Below, in pieces: positions 39,327 to 48,230 of a stretch of DNA of 64,000 nucleotides; the stretch's first letter is position 1; each line of letters begins with the position of its first letter. Below the pieces are notes generated by a model. The model was not told where the DNA came from. It did no database searches and saw only the letters and a program-made list of their open reading frames with translations. The translations under genes and the position numbers were made by a program. This stretch comes from CAG-917 sp051883555. Lineage in GTDB: Bacteria; Bacillota; Clostridia; Christensenellales; CAG-917. The stretch covers positions 6,533 through 70,532 of the forward strand of contig JBJETY010000008.1 of the NCBI GenBank assembly GCA_051883555.1, written 5' to 3'.

Positions 39327-39341
39327 TATTTAAAAAAACGC

Positions 39342-39373
39342 AAAAGCCTGCACAATCGTGCAGGCTTTTTTTT
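39342..39373 (+). terminator. Terminator of the beta-grasp-like gene
   Basis: AAAAGCCTGCAC, loop AATC, GTGCAGGCTTTTTTTT: a 12-bp perfect stem with a T8 tail. Confidence 0.95.
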
Positions 39374-39775
39374 GCTTTATAATACAAAACAAAGGAGATA
39401 TAACCGGTACGAAATAAGCAGCTTTTAACGAGTATAAAGGCGAATTTGCTAAGAATAAATATAAATTAATATAATAAATAAATATAAATAAAAAAATTGT
39501 GAGTTCTATAATTTCTTATAATTTGCAGCGATAATAAATCAATGGGAATAAACCGCCGTAAACTCTTAGCGAATTTAAATATGTCGTAATATTTTATGAT
39601 AATAATTTTTTACTCATTATGCGATATATTTTAACGTTTATGCTTAGTTATGAAAACTTGCTTTTACATACGGTATGGGGGAGCTTGTGGCTTAAAGAAC
39701 AATGTTTGCATATTGACACCGATATTTAAATATGATAATCTAAAAAAAATAATTTTAAAATAAAAGGAGAGAATA
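39374..39775. other. A+T-rich gene-free region before the BspA-like lipoproteins
   Basis: About 400 bases without a coding signal. A likely promoter is at its end: TTGACA at 39713-39718 with TAATCT at 39736-39741 (17-base spacer; GATAAT at 15 bases is an alternative). Confidence 0.55.
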
Positions 39776-40861
39776 ATGCAAAAGAAAATTTTGTTAGTGA
39801 TGATAGTAGCGGTTTTGATTGTTTCGCTCGTGGCATTCGTAGCATGCGATAAAACCGAAAATTCGGATAAAAGTGACAACGGCACAAATGAAATCGGCGG
39901 CACGGACGATGGAAACGAAGAGGCGGAGCAGAAGTTCGAAGTTTTAGCGGACGGCACGTACAACGGCGTAAAAGTACGAAACGGAATAGTCACGTCTTAT
40001 TCAGGCTCGGTTGCAGAGCTTGTCATTCCTACAGGCGTAACGGGTATCGGTGACTTAGCATTTTATAACAATAAGACTGTGACAAGCGTCGTTATCCCTA
40101 AAGGAGTTACGAGTATCGAAGCGCGTGCGTTTTTAAGTTGTTCGAATCTTACTAGCGTTGTAATTCCCGACGGCGTAACAAGCATAGGACAAAACGCTTT
40201 CAGCTATTGCGCAGAATTGGTCAACGTTACGATTCCTGACAGCGTTGTGGCATTGGATAGAGCTTTTTCGGATTGCGATAAATTGGCTTATGACGAATAC
40301 GAAAACGGTAGGTATTTAGGCAACCACTTGATTGACGCCATAGACAGCTCGGCAACCAATTTTACGGTAAGAGCGGGCACGATTACCATTGCCGGAAGCG
40401 CGTTCGATTATTTTTCCGAATTAACGACGGTCAATATTTCCGAAGGATTAAAAGGAATAGGAGTATGCGCGTTTGAAGATTGCGAAAAGCTTGAGTCGAT
40501 AGCATTGCCTTCGACAGTAAAATTTATAGGTTCGTATGCGTTTAACGGTTGTTCCGCTTTAATTAGCGTAAATATTCCTGCCGGAGTAGAAACTATAGGA
40601 AGGGACACGTTTAACGGTTGTACGAATCTTGAATCGGTAACAATTCCCGACAGCGTTGTTTCAATCGGCATAAGCGCTTTTAACAGTTGTAGCAGTTTAA
40701 CAAGCGTAATCATACCTATAGGCGTTAAGGAAATAGGCGAATATGCGTTTATCGGATGTAGCAGCTTGACGATAAATGCCGAAGCGGCGGAGAAGCCGAG
40801 CGGATGGGATAGCAATTGGAATTATAGCAATCGTCCCGTAGTTTGGGGATATACGGGTTAA
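39776..40861 (+). CDS. BspA-like leucine-rich repeat lipoprotein 1
   Basis: A 361-residue lipoprotein with lipobox FVAC (Cys24), an acidic linker, and about ten LRR_5/BspA repeats of 23 residues (LTSVVIPDGVTSIGQNAFSYC type, from about 75 to 335). The repeats are interrupted near residue 175 by an insert with YENGRYLGNHLIDAID. The C-terminus ends in WNYSNRPVVWGYTG. BspA-type repeats in anchored proteins commonly mediate adhesion or polysaccharide contact. GGAGAG precedes the ATG. A paralogue follows 25 bases later. Confidence 0.85.
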   Translation: MQKKILLVMIVAVLIVSLVAFVACDKTENSDKSDNGTNEIGGTDDGNEEAEQKFEVLADGTYNGVKVRNGIVTSYSGSVAELVIPTGVTGIGDLAFYNNKTVTSVVIPKGVTSIEARAFLSCSNLTSVVIPDGVTSIGQNAFSYCAELVNVTIPDSVVALDRAFSDCDKLAYDEYENGRYLGNHLIDAIDSSATNFTVRAGTITIAGSAFDYFSELTTVNISEGLKGIGVCAFEDCEKLESIALPSTVKFIGSYAFNGCSALISVNIPAGVETIGRDTFNGCTNLESVTIPDSVVSIGISAFNSCSSLTSVIIPIGVKEIGEYAFIGCSSLTINAEAAEKPSGWDSNWNYSNRPVVWGYTG

Positions 40862-40886
40862 AAATTTAATGCAAGGGGATACGAAA

Positions 40887-42068
40887 GTGAAAAAATATTT
40901 AATTATAACTGTTATTATGATATTAGCTTTTACGCTTGTAGCATTTGTAGCATGCGATAAAGACGTAAAAGGAGGTAATGAACCAGAAAACGGCGGCGGA
41001 AATGCGGTTGAAGTTTTGGCCGACGGTGTATATGACGGCATAGAAGTGTCGGACGGCAGAGTATGTTCTTATTCGGGAACTGAAACGGACGTAGTAATTC
41101 CTAAAGGAGTTACGGGTATTGAAAGCGGTGTGTTTTCCGGGACCGACGTTACAAGCGTGGTAATTCCCGACGGCGTGACGTATATCGGTTCTTTCGGCAG
41201 TTGCAAATCGCTACGTAACGTAACTATTCCCGACAGCGTAACCGATATTAGTCAGAACGCTTTTAACGGCTGCGAAGTTTTAAATTTCACTGAATACGAA
41301 AACGGTAAGTATCTGAATAACCATTTAATATGTGTAATTGATAAATCGGCAACTGAATTTAAGATAAAAGACGGCACAATGAGTATTGCGGGCGGAGCGT
41401 TCTACAATTGCGAAAGTTTAACGGGGATTGAAATTCCCGACGGAGTTAGAGGCATAGGAAGTCATGTTTTTGAAGGTTGCATAGCTCTTGAGACGGTACG
41501 GTTTCCGGATAGCGTAAAGAATATAGGAAGTTATACGTTTGACGGTTGCACAAGCTTGAAAAGCGTCAACCTTCCTGAAGGAATAAAGACGATAGGAATT
41601 AGAATGTTTATGGAATGCGAAAATCTTGAATCCATAACGATTCCGAATACTGTCACCGAAATTTACGACCTGGCATTCAGCGATTGTAGAAAGTTAAAGA
41701 ATATCAGTATTCCCGATAGCGTAGAAAACATTTCGGCAAGAGCGTTTTTAAGATGTAGCGATCTTGAGTCGGTACAATTCGGGAAGGGCGTGGAATACAT
41801 CGGAGAGGAAGCGTTTATGAATTGTGCGAGTTTAACTTCGGTGAAGATCGGAGAAAGCGTAATGGGGATAAGACAATATGCGTTCCGTTATTGCTACGGA
41901 TTGGAAAGGATAGAAATTCCTATAAGCGTAACTTCAATAAGCAGTAATGCATTTGAAGCGTGTAACAATCTGACGATTTACGTCGAAGCGGAGGAGAAAC
42001 CTTCGAATTGGAGCGAGAACTGGAACGCCGGCAATCGTCCCGTAGTTTGGGGATATAAAGGCGAATGA
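40887..42068 (+). CDS. BspA-like leucine-rich repeat lipoprotein 2
   Basis: A 393-residue paralogue of the preceding gene: lipobox FVAC, the same order of repeats, the same insert (YENGKYLNNHLICVID) and the same end (WNAGNRPVVWGYKGE). It has more repeats in the C-terminal half. GTG at 40887 is preferred because AAGGGG (40873-40878) lies 8 bases upstream and the signal peptide then starts MKKYLIITV; an ATG 18 bases earlier lacks a ribosome-binding site. The pair looks like a tandem duplication, probably co-transcribed. Confidence 0.85.
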   Translation: MKKYLIITVIMILAFTLVAFVACDKDVKGGNEPENGGGNAVEVLADGVYDGIEVSDGRVCSYSGTETDVVIPKGVTGIESGVFSGTDVTSVVIPDGVTYIGSFGSCKSLRNVTIPDSVTDISQNAFNGCEVLNFTEYENGKYLNNHLICVIDKSATEFKIKDGTMSIAGGAFYNCESLTGIEIPDGVRGIGSHVFEGCIALETVRFPDSVKNIGSYTFDGCTSLKSVNLPEGIKTIGIRMFMECENLESITIPNTVTEIYDLAFSDCRKLKNISIPDSVENISARAFLRCSDLESVQFGKGVEYIGEEAFMNCASLTSVKIGESVMGIRQYAFRYCYGLERIEIPISVTSISSNAFEACNNLTIYVEAEEKPSNWSENWNAGNRPVVWGYKGE

Positions 42069-42584
42069 TATATCCTAGCTAATATTAAAACGCAATAACT
42101 ATATAAACGGTTTTATTGATAAACGTATAAACGAATTTATAATAAGGATATATGAATGAGTTTATAAACGTATATAAATGATTTATAAACGGATATAAAT
42201 TAAATCTGCAAATTGGATATAAATTTAATCTGTAAATAAATTTATAAAACTGCGGCTTAAAACCGATACGCAAACGCGCCTGAATTTTCGGGTGCGTTTT
42301 TTTGCCGTTTGGAATGTAGGTTTTGAAAACGGTTTGATTGTCGAAAACGGTCGATAATTTCAGGCTATTATTTTTATCGCAAAAAGTCTTTAACGCGATA
42401 AACGTCGTTAAAATCGGATAGTATTTTTTCGATGAAAAACAATGATGAATTTTGACGGCTTTTATATAGATTTGAGAAATTAAAGGGAAAACAGTCGATT
42501 TGCTAGGTCGAAAAACCGCAAAAAACAGGGAAAAAATCAATATAAAAAAAAGTAAAAATAATTTTAATTTTGTCGTAATTTTGT
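42069..42584. other. Gene-free region with short direct repeats
   Basis: Contains repeated TTTATAAACG / ATAAACG words (42100-42200), a 24-base tandem repeat starting ggatataaatt (about 42192-42238), and the terminator at 42272-42303. No gene is seen. Confidence 0.5.
42272..42303 (+). terminator. Terminator after the LRR lipoprotein pair
   Basis: AAACGCGCC (42272-42280) pairs with GGTGCGTTT (42291-42299, one G-T pair), followed by a T-run. Confidence 0.75.
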
Positions 42585-42613
42585 TTGACAATCTTTTAAA
42601 AATTTATTATGAT
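42585..42613 (+). promoter_or_regulatory. sigma-A promoter of the S10-spc-alpha operon
   Basis: TTGACA at 42585-42590, 17-base spacer, TATGAT at 42608-42613. The leader to rpsJ is about 207 bases. Confidence 0.82.
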
Positions 42614-42619
42614 AGGTAA

Positions 42620-42826
42620 GCCTTGTATAGCAACAAGGGGTATTTCTGCGGCTAAAATGCTGAAATTCGTGTAAAATCAAACGCAAAAACAGCAAAGGAA
42701 ACGGTAGTTTCCCGAAAAAAGCGTGCGACACACACGGAGTAGTGTATGAGAAGCGAAATATTCCGATTGCTATGGCTCAAAATCAAATACACACACTCAG
42801 TGTATACCAATAAACAGGAGGCTATT
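42620..42826 (+). promoter_or_regulatory. Long leader of the S10 operon
   Basis: The 200-base untranslated leader contains GGAAAC/GTTTCC (about 42697-42713) and an ACACAC...GTGT cluster with TATACAC-like partners (42729-42809), ending in CAGGAGG before rpsJ. Its length and hairpins suggest ribosomal-protein control, possibly through L4 as in enterobacteria, but no known motif is clearly recognised. Confidence 0.45.
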
Positions 42827-43135
42827 ATGGCTGGACAAAAAATCAGAATCAAGTTGAAGGCGTATGACCACAATCTTATCGATTTGTCGGCAGAAAAGAT
42901 TGTCGAAACGGTTAAAAAGACGGGCACAAAGGTGTCGGGTCCTATTCCGCTTCCTACCGAAAAGGAAATCATAACGATTCTTCGTGCTACGCACAAATAC
43001 AAAGATTCGAGAGAGCAATTTGAACTTAGAACACACAAGCGTTTGATCGACATATTCAATCCTACGGCAAAAACCGTCGATTCTCTTATGAAAATCGATT
43101 TGCCTGCAGGCGTTGATATTTCTATCAAACTTTAA
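42827..43135 (+). CDS. rpsJ: 30S ribosomal protein S10
   Basis: S10 (NusE) is part of the 30S head and of antitermination complexes. The 102-residue protein starts MAGQKIRIKLKAYDHNLIDLSAEKIVETVKKTG and ends with the expected LPAGVDISIKL. CAGGAGG lies 6 bases before ATG 42827; longer upstream reading lacks a ribosome-binding site. First gene of the S10 cluster, with tuf elsewhere. Confidence 0.98.
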   Translation: MAGQKIRIKLKAYDHNLIDLSAEKIVETVKKTGTKVSGPIPLPTEKEIITILRATHKYKDSREQFELRTHKRLIDIFNPTAKTVDSLMKIDLPAGVDISIKL

Positions 43136-43164
43136 TAGAGATTAAGGAGGGTGAACTTTATATT

Positions 43165-43794
43165 ATGAATAAAGCAATCATCGGAAAGAAAATCGGTATG
43201 AGCCAGATATTCTCGGCTGACGGTAAAGTTATTCCTGTAACCGTCGTAGAAGCAGGCCCATGCCCAATCGTGCAAAAAAAGACGGTAGCAAACGACGGAT
43301 ACGACGCACTTCAAGTTGCGTTCGGCGAAGTAAAAATAGCAAGAGTAAACAAGCCGCAAGCCGGACACTTCAAGAAGGCTAATATAGAGCCAAAGCGTTA
43401 TTTAAGAGAATTGAGACTCGCAGATTGTTCTGCTTACGAAGTCGGACAAACGATTACGGCAGACGTATTTGCAGAAGGCGACCACGTTGACGTTTCGGGA
43501 ACTTCAAAAGGTCACGGATTCAGCGGCGTTATTCAAAGATGGAATCAACATCGCGGACCTATGGCTCACGGCTCGGGTTATCACAGGGGCGTAGGTTCAA
43601 TGTCGGCATGTTCCGACCCGTCAAGAGTTTTCAAAAACAAACACATGCCTGGTCAGTGGGGCGGTGAGAAAGTTACGGTTCAGAATCTTGCAGTTGCAAA
43701 GGTTGACGCAGCCAGAAACCTTCTCCTTATCAAAGGTGCAATACCTGGTCCTAAAGGCGGTTTGGTCATCATAAAGGATACCCTTAAGGGCTAA
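43165..43794 (+). CDS. rplC: 50S ribosomal protein L3
   Basis: L3 starts 50S assembly and reaches the peptidyl-transferase centre. The 209-residue product has the signature GTSKGHGFSGVIQRWNQHRGPMAHGSGYHRGVGSM and GQWGGEKVT. The GGAGGG ribosome-binding site (about 43145) is 14 bases before ATG, somewhat far. Last base of the stop is followed by the rplD ribosome-binding site. Confidence 0.98.
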   Translation: MNKAIIGKKIGMSQIFSADGKVIPVTVVEAGPCPIVQKKTVANDGYDALQVAFGEVKIARVNKPQAGHFKKANIEPKRYLRELRLADCSAYEVGQTITADVFAEGDHVDVSGTSKGHGFSGVIQRWNQHRGPMAHGSGYHRGVGSMSACSDPSRVFKNKHMPGQWGGEKVTVQNLAVAKVDAARNLLLIKGAIPGPKGGLVIIKDTLKG

Positions 43795-43805
43795 TGGAGG
43801 TTAAT

Positions 43806-44426
43806 ATGCAACTTAATGTTAAGGATATGAACGGTAAAGAAGTCGGACAAATCAGTCTCGACGACGCCGTATTTAATAAAGAATATAAAGAAGCGTTGAT
43901 ACATCAAGTAGTTGTTGCACAACTTGCCAATCGCAGACAGGGTACGCATTCTGCTCTTACAAGACGTGAAGTAGCAGGCGGCGGCATCAAGCCTTTCCGT
44001 CAAAAGGGTACGGGTAGAGCTCGTCAAGGTTCAAGCCGTTCTCCGCAACACGTCGGCGGCGGTATAGTCTTTGCAAAGAAACCGCGTGACTTTTCACAGA
44101 AAATCAATAAGTCGATGAAGAAAGCAGCTTTCCTTTCGGCGATTTCGGAAAAAATTCGTCAAAGCGAAGTAACCGTTCTCGATAAGCTTGCTCTCAAAGA
44201 AGCAAAGACAAAACTTTTCCAGAACGTCATCAACGCATTGAAACTTGACGGTAAGGTGATATTCGTTACGGACTCTTACGACGAAACGTTGATCCGTGCG
44301 ATTAAGAATATCCCGGACGCACAAGTTCAGGAAGCAAGAACGCTCAGCGTATACGATATCGTTGCTAACCGCAATCTTGTCTTTACAAAGAGTGCAATCG
44401 AACAGGTTGAGGAGGCAAATAAATAA
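43806..44426 (+). CDS. rplD: 50S ribosomal protein L4
   Basis: L4 lines the exit tunnel and, in enterobacteria, represses the S10 operon. The 206-residue product starts MQLNVKDMNGKEVGQI and contains the tunnel loop region GGGIKPFRQKGTGRARQGSSRSPQHVGGG. ATG at 43806 has TGGAGG 6 bases upstream; an in-frame ATG 12 bases earlier overlaps that ribosome-binding site and is rejected. The stop overlaps the rplW start by one base. Confidence 0.97.
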   Translation: MQLNVKDMNGKEVGQISLDDAVFNKEYKEALIHQVVVAQLANRRQGTHSALTRREVAGGGIKPFRQKGTGRARQGSSRSPQHVGGGIVFAKKPRDFSQKINKSMKKAAFLSAISEKIRQSEVTVLDKLALKEAKTKLFQNVINALKLDGKVIFVTDSYDETLIRAIKNIPDAQVQEARTLSVYDIVANRNLVFTKSAIEQVEEANK

Positions 44427-44716
44427 TGAACGCATACGATATTATTTTAAAGCCTATCCTTTCGGAAAAGAGTTTCGACGGAATTTCCGAAAAGAGATAC
44501 ACTTTCGAAGTCGCCAAAACGGCAAGCAAGACGGACATCAAAAACGCCGTTGAGCAAATCTTCAAAGTTAAGGTAGAAAAGGTTAATACAGTAAACTACG
44601 ACGGCAAAGTAAAAAGAATGGGCCGTCACGAAGGAAGAACAGCTTCTTACAAGAAAGCAATTGTTCAACTCACTAAAGAGTCGAAAGCGATTGAATTCTT
44701 CGAGAGCTTGTCATAA
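44426..44716 (+). CDS. rplW: 50S ribosomal protein L23
   Basis: L23 lies at the tunnel exit and docks trigger factor and SRP. The 96-residue protein begins MNAYDIILKPILSEKSFDGI and has the KVNTVNYDGKVKRMGRHEGRTASYKKAIVQL block. ATG shares its A with the rplD stop (TAATG), with GGAGG 11 bases upstream, so translation is coupled. Confidence 0.97.
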   Translation: MNAYDIILKPILSEKSFDGISEKRYTFEVAKTASKTDIKNAVEQIFKVKVEKVNTVNYDGKVKRMGRHEGRTASYKKAIVQLTKESKAIEFFESLS

Positions 44717-44727
44717 GGAGGCATCAA

Positions 44728-45555
44728 ATGGCTATCAAGAAATATAAACCAACTTCCCCGGGTCGCCGTTTTATGACCGTTTCGGAATTTAATGAAATCA
44801 CTTCGACGAATCCAGAGCGTTCATTGCTTTCGGTCAAGAAAAAGACGGGCGGTAGAAACTCATACGGAAGAATTACGGTAAGACACATCGGCGGAGGAAA
44901 CCGCATCAAATACCGTATCATAGATTTCAAACGTAATAAAGACGGTATCCCTGCAAAAGTTGCTTCGATACAATATGACCCAAACCGTTCGGCAAACATC
45001 GCATTGCTTAACTACGCCGACGGCGAAAAGCGTTATATTCTTGCTCCGTTAGGACTTAGCGTAGGCGACGTCGTACTCAGCGGTAAGGACGCAGATATTA
45101 AGGTAGGAAACACTCTTCCTCTTGAAAATATCCCTGTCGGTACTATGGTGCACAACGTTGAACTTCATCCTAACAAGGGCGGTCAGCTTGTACGTTCGGC
45201 AGGTAATGCCGCTCAGCTTATGGCTAAGGAAGGCAGATACGCAACGTTGAGACTTCCGAGCGGTGAAATGAGATACGTGCTTATCGGTTGCAGAGCAACA
45301 ATCGGCCAGGTCGGAAACGTAGATCACGAAATCGTTGCAGTAGGTAAAGCAGGCAAGACGCGTCATATGGGCGTTCGTCCTTCTGTCCGAGGCGTTGTTA
45401 TGAACCCTAACGACCACCCTCACGGCGGTGGTGAAGGTAAGTCGCCTATCGGTAAACCGTCACCTGTTACCCCTTGGGGTAAACCGACTCTCGGTTATAA
45501 GACCAGAAAGAAGAAGAATACGACTGATAAGTTTATTATCAAGCGTTGCAACTAG
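44728..45555 (+). CDS. rplB: 50S ribosomal protein L2
   Basis: L2 is needed for subunit joining and peptidyl transfer. The 275-residue protein starts MAIKKYKPTSPGRRFMTV and ends with the conserved VRGVVMNPNDHPHGGGEGKSPIG, including the functional His in DHPHGGGEG. AAGGAGG lies 6 bases before ATG. rpsS follows 11 bases after the stop. Confidence 0.98.
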   Translation: MAIKKYKPTSPGRRFMTVSEFNEITSTNPERSLLSVKKKTGGRNSYGRITVRHIGGGNRIKYRIIDFKRNKDGIPAKVASIQYDPNRSANIALLNYADGEKRYILAPLGLSVGDVVLSGKDADIKVGNTLPLENIPVGTMVHNVELHPNKGGQLVRSAGNAAQLMAKEGRYATLRLPSGEMRYVLIGCRATIGQVGNVDHEIVAVGKAGKTRHMGVRPSVRGVVMNPNDHPHGGGEGKSPIGKPSPVTPWGKPTLGYKTRKKKNTTDKFIIKRCN

Positions 45556-45566
45556 GAGATAGAAAA

Positions 45567-45845
45567 ATGAGTAGAAGTTTGAAAAAAGGTCCTTTTGTTG
45601 ACGAAAGGTTATTAAAAAGAATACAGGCTATGAACGATAGCGGCGAAAAACGTCCTGTCAAAACATGGTCTCGCTCATCAACGATATATCCTGATATGGT
45701 AGAACACACGATTGCCGTTCACAACGGACGCACGCACGTACCTGTTTATATCACAAGCGAAATGGTCGGTTATAAACTCGGTGAATTCGCTCCGACAAGA
45801 ACCTTCAAAGGTCATGCCGGTGAAAAAACAACGGGTAGAAAGTAG
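45567..45845 (+). CDS. rpsS: 30S ribosomal protein S19
   Basis: S19 works with S13 in the 30S head. The 92-residue product begins MSRSLKKGPFVDERLLKRI and contains VHNGRTHVPVYITSEMVGYKLGEFAPTRTF. AGGAG 8 bases before ATG at 45567 fixes the start; upstream in-frame sequence belongs to the end of rplB. rplV follows after 8 bases. Confidence 0.98.
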   Translation: MSRSLKKGPFVDERLLKRIQAMNDSGEKRPVKTWSRSSTIYPDMVEHTIAVHNGRTHVPVYITSEMVGYKLGEFAPTRTFKGHAGEKTTGRK

Positions 45846-45853
45846 GAGGAGTT

Positions 45854-46246
45854 ATGGCAACGAGAACTAAGCAGAAAACATTGCAAAGACACGCTACTGC
45901 GGATAATCGCCCTAACGCTACCGCAAAGTTCCAAAGAATTTCGGCATTCAAAGTAAGAATCGTGCTTGATATCATCAGAGGAAAAAGCGTAAACGAAGCA
46001 CTTGCCATTTTGGAAAACACTCCAAAGGCTGCAAGCGAAATTTTAAAGAAACTCGTAAATTCGGCTGCCGCTAACGCAGAAAACAACATGAACATGTCTC
46101 GTAACGATTTAATCGTCGCTGAATGTTATGCAAACGAAGGACCGACGCTCAAGAGAATTCGCGCAAGAGCACAAGGCAGAGCTTTCAGAATCAACAAACG
46201 CACATCACATATAACAGTCGTCTTGGACGCTGCATCAAATAACTAG
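45854..46246 (+). CDS. rplV: 50S ribosomal protein L22
   Basis: L22 lines the exit tunnel and its loop contacts macrolides. The 130-residue protein has ISAFKVRIVLDIIRGKSVNEALAILENTPKAAS and the loop ending ARAQGRAFRINKRTSHITVVL. The first 18 residues (TRTKQKTLQRHATADNRP) are a basic extension relative to short homologues. GGAGGAG precedes the ATG. Confidence 0.97.
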   Translation: MATRTKQKTLQRHATADNRPNATAKFQRISAFKVRIVLDIIRGKSVNEALAILENTPKAASEILKKLVNSAAANAENNMNMSRNDLIVAECYANEGPTLKRIRARAQGRAFRINKRTSHITVVLDAASNN

Positions 46247-46259
46247 GAGGAAGGATAGA

Positions 46260-46931
46260 ATGGGACAAAAAGTCGATCCGAACGGATTAAGACGCGGTGT
46301 CAACAAAAATTGGGAAAGCCATTGGTATGCTGACAAAAAAACTTTTGCTGATAACATCGCTGAAGATAACAAAATCAGAACCTTCCTCAAAAAGAAGTTC
46401 TATAAAAACAGAATTTCAAAAATTGAAATTGAAAGAGCGGCAGACAGAATTAAAGTTAATATCTATACGGCTCAACCTGCAGTACTCATCGGTAAAGCAG
46501 GCGCAGGCGTTGAAGAAATCAAAAAGTCAGTTGCAAAAATTTGCCCTACAAAGCAAGTCAGCATCAATATTATCGAAGTTAAGCGCGCCGACGCAGACGC
46601 AACGCTTCTTGCAGAATGGATTGCCGAACAGCTCGAAGCCAGAGGTTCTTTCCGTCGTTGCATGAAGCAAGCTATAGCAAGAGCTATGAAGAGCGGCGTA
46701 AGAGGAATTAAGACCAGCGTTTCAGGAAGACTTGACGGAGCTGAAATCGCAAGATCTGAAACCTACAAAGAAGGTTCTATTCCGCTTCAGAAGATTCGTG
46801 CCGATATCGATTACGGATTTGCTACCGCACACACGATGTACGGCGCAATCGGCGTAAAATGCTGGATTTACAAGGGCGATATTTTGGGACAGAAAAAATT
46901 AAGCGATGAAGGAGGAAACGCTCAATGTTAA
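46260..46931 (+). CDS. rpsC: 30S ribosomal protein S3
   Basis: S3 forms the mRNA entry site. The 223-residue protein starts MGQKVDPNGLRRGVNKNWESHWYADKK and includes the KH domain (VLIGKAGAGVEEIKK) and DIDYGFATAHTMYGAIGVKCWIYKGD. The C-terminus is short (GGNAQC). GGAGGA lies about 8 bases before ATG. The last 7 bases overlap rplP. Confidence 0.98.
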   Translation: MGQKVDPNGLRRGVNKNWESHWYADKKTFADNIAEDNKIRTFLKKKFYKNRISKIEIERAADRIKVNIYTAQPAVLIGKAGAGVEEIKKSVAKICPTKQVSINIIEVKRADADATLLAEWIAEQLEARGSFRRCMKQAIARAMKSGVRGIKTSVSGRLDGAEIARSETYKEGSIPLQKIRADIDYGFATAHTMYGAIGVKCWIYKGDILGQKKLSDEGGNAQC

Positions 46932-47356
46932 TGCCAAAGAGAGTTAAGCGTCGTCGTCAATTCCGTGGAAGAATGAAGGGCGAAGCTCATAAAGGTAATA
47001 TGATAGCATACGGTGAATACGGCATTATGGCTTTGGAGCCAAGCTGGATTACCTCCAATCAGATAGAAGCTGCTCGTGTCGCTATGACAAGATACATCCG
47101 TCGTGGCGGACAGGTTTGGGTTGATATCTTCCCTCATAAACCTGTAACAAAGAAACCTGCCGAAACTCGTATGGGTAGCGGTAAAGGTTCACCTGAATAT
47201 TGGGTAGCTGTTGTTAAGCCGGGTCGCATTATGTTTGAAATTGCAGGCGTGGCTGAAGAAGTAGCAAGAGAGGCATTAAGACTTGCGGCACACAAGCTTC
47301 CTGTTAAGTGTAAGATTGTCAGCCGTGCAGAATTGGCCGAAGGCGGTGAAAAATGA
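46925..47356 (+). CDS. rplP: 50S ribosomal protein L16
   Basis: L16 organises the A-site region of the 50S. The 143-residue product begins MLMPKRVKRRRQFRGRMKGEAHKGN and includes RRGGQVWVDIFPHKPVTKKPAETRMGSGKG. The first ATG (46925) has GGAGG 9 bases upstream within rpsC and matches the family MLMPKRVK start. The stop overlaps the rpmC start in ATGA. Confidence 0.97.
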   Translation: MLMPKRVKRRRQFRGRMKGEAHKGNMIAYGEYGIMALEPSWITSNQIEAARVAMTRYIRRGGQVWVDIFPHKPVTKKPAETRMGSGKGSPEYWVAVVKPGRIMFEIAGVAEEVAREALRLAAHKLPVKCKIVSRAELAEGGEK

Positions 47357-47562
47357 AAGCAAAGCAAGTATTTGAAATGACAGACGTTGAACTCGCTAAC
47401 AAACTTAACGAGTTAAAGTCGGAATTGTTTTTCTTGAGATTTAAACACGCAACTAATCAGCTTTCGAACCCTAAGGTTTTAACTGAAACAAGACGTGATA
47501 TAGCCCGCATCAAGACGGTTATCCGTCAAAGAGAAATCAGCCGTAAGAACGGTGAGAAGTAA
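47353..47562 (+). CDS. rpmC: 50S ribosomal protein L29
   Basis: L29 sits next to L23 at the tunnel exit. The 69-residue helical protein MKAKQVFEMTDVELANKLNELKSELFFLRF and the later NPKVLTETRRDIARIKTVIRQRE are typical. ATG overlaps the rplP stop (ATGA), with GGCGG upstream, so translation is coupled. Confidence 0.97.
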   Translation: MKAKQVFEMTDVELANKLNELKSELFFLRFKHATNQLSNPKVLTETRRDIARIKTVIRQREISRKNGEK

Positions 47563-47576
47563 GCGGGAGGTACAAG

Positions 47577-47840
47577 ATGGAAAACGAAGAAAGAAATTTA
47601 AGAAAGACCAGAGTCGGTGTTGTTATTTCCGACAAAATGGATAAAACCATTGTCGTCGCAATTAAAGAAAGAATCAATCACCCTCTCTATAAAAAGACAG
47701 TCAATCGTACGAAGAAGCTTAAAGCTCACGATGAAAAAAATGAATGTGGTATCGGCGATAAAGTTATGGTTGCCGAAACTCGTCCGCTTTCTAAGGACAA
47801 GCATTGGAGACTTGTTCAAATCGTTGAGAAGGCTAAGTAG
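47577..47840 (+). CDS. rpsQ: 30S ribosomal protein S17
   Basis: S17 is a primary 16S rRNA binder. The 87-residue product has RKTRVGVVISDKMDKTIVVAIKERINHPLYKK and GDKVMVAETRPLSKDKHWRLVQIVEKAK. GGGAGG lies 8 bases before ATG. Normal place between rpmC and rplN. Confidence 0.98.
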   Translation: MENEERNLRKTRVGVVISDKMDKTIVVAIKERINHPLYKKTVNRTKKLKAHDEKNECGIGDKVMVAETRPLSKDKHWRLVQIVEKAK

Positions 47841-47849
47841 GAGGGCGAT

Positions 47850-48221
47850 ATGATACAACCACAAACTATATTAAAGGTCGCTGACAATAGCGGCGCAAAA
47901 GAAATCATGTGTATCAGAGTTTTAGGCGGTTCTTTCCGCAGAAGCGGTAATATCGGCGATACAATCGTAGCTTCTGTTAAGGCTGCTATCCCTGGTGGCG
48001 GTAAAGTCAAAAAGGGTGACGTAGTTAAGGCGGTTATCGTCAGAAGCCATTATGGTGTCAGACGTGAAGACGGCAGTCACATCAAATTCGATGACAATGC
48101 GGCAGTCATTATAGATAACCAAAAGCAACCGGTTGGGTCTCGTGTATTCGGACCTATAGCAAGAGAATTGCGTGAAAAGAATTTCGATAAAATTTGTTCT
48201 CTTGCCGAAGAAGTTCTTTAG
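47850..48221 (+). CDS. rplN: 50S ribosomal protein L14
   Basis: L14 forms an intersubunit bridge. The 123-residue product starts MIQPQTILKVADNSGAKEIMCIRVLGGSFRR and contains IPGGGKVKKGDVVKAVIVRSHYGVRREDGSHIKFDDNA and the end REKNFDKICSLAEEVL. AGGAGGG lies before ATG. Confidence 0.98.
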   Translation: MIQPQTILKVADNSGAKEIMCIRVLGGSFRRSGNIGDTIVASVKAAIPGGGKVKKGDVVKAVIVRSHYGVRREDGSHIKFDDNAAVIIDNQKQPVGSRVFGPIARELREKNFDKICSLAEEVL

Positions 48222-48230
48222 GAGGCAACA

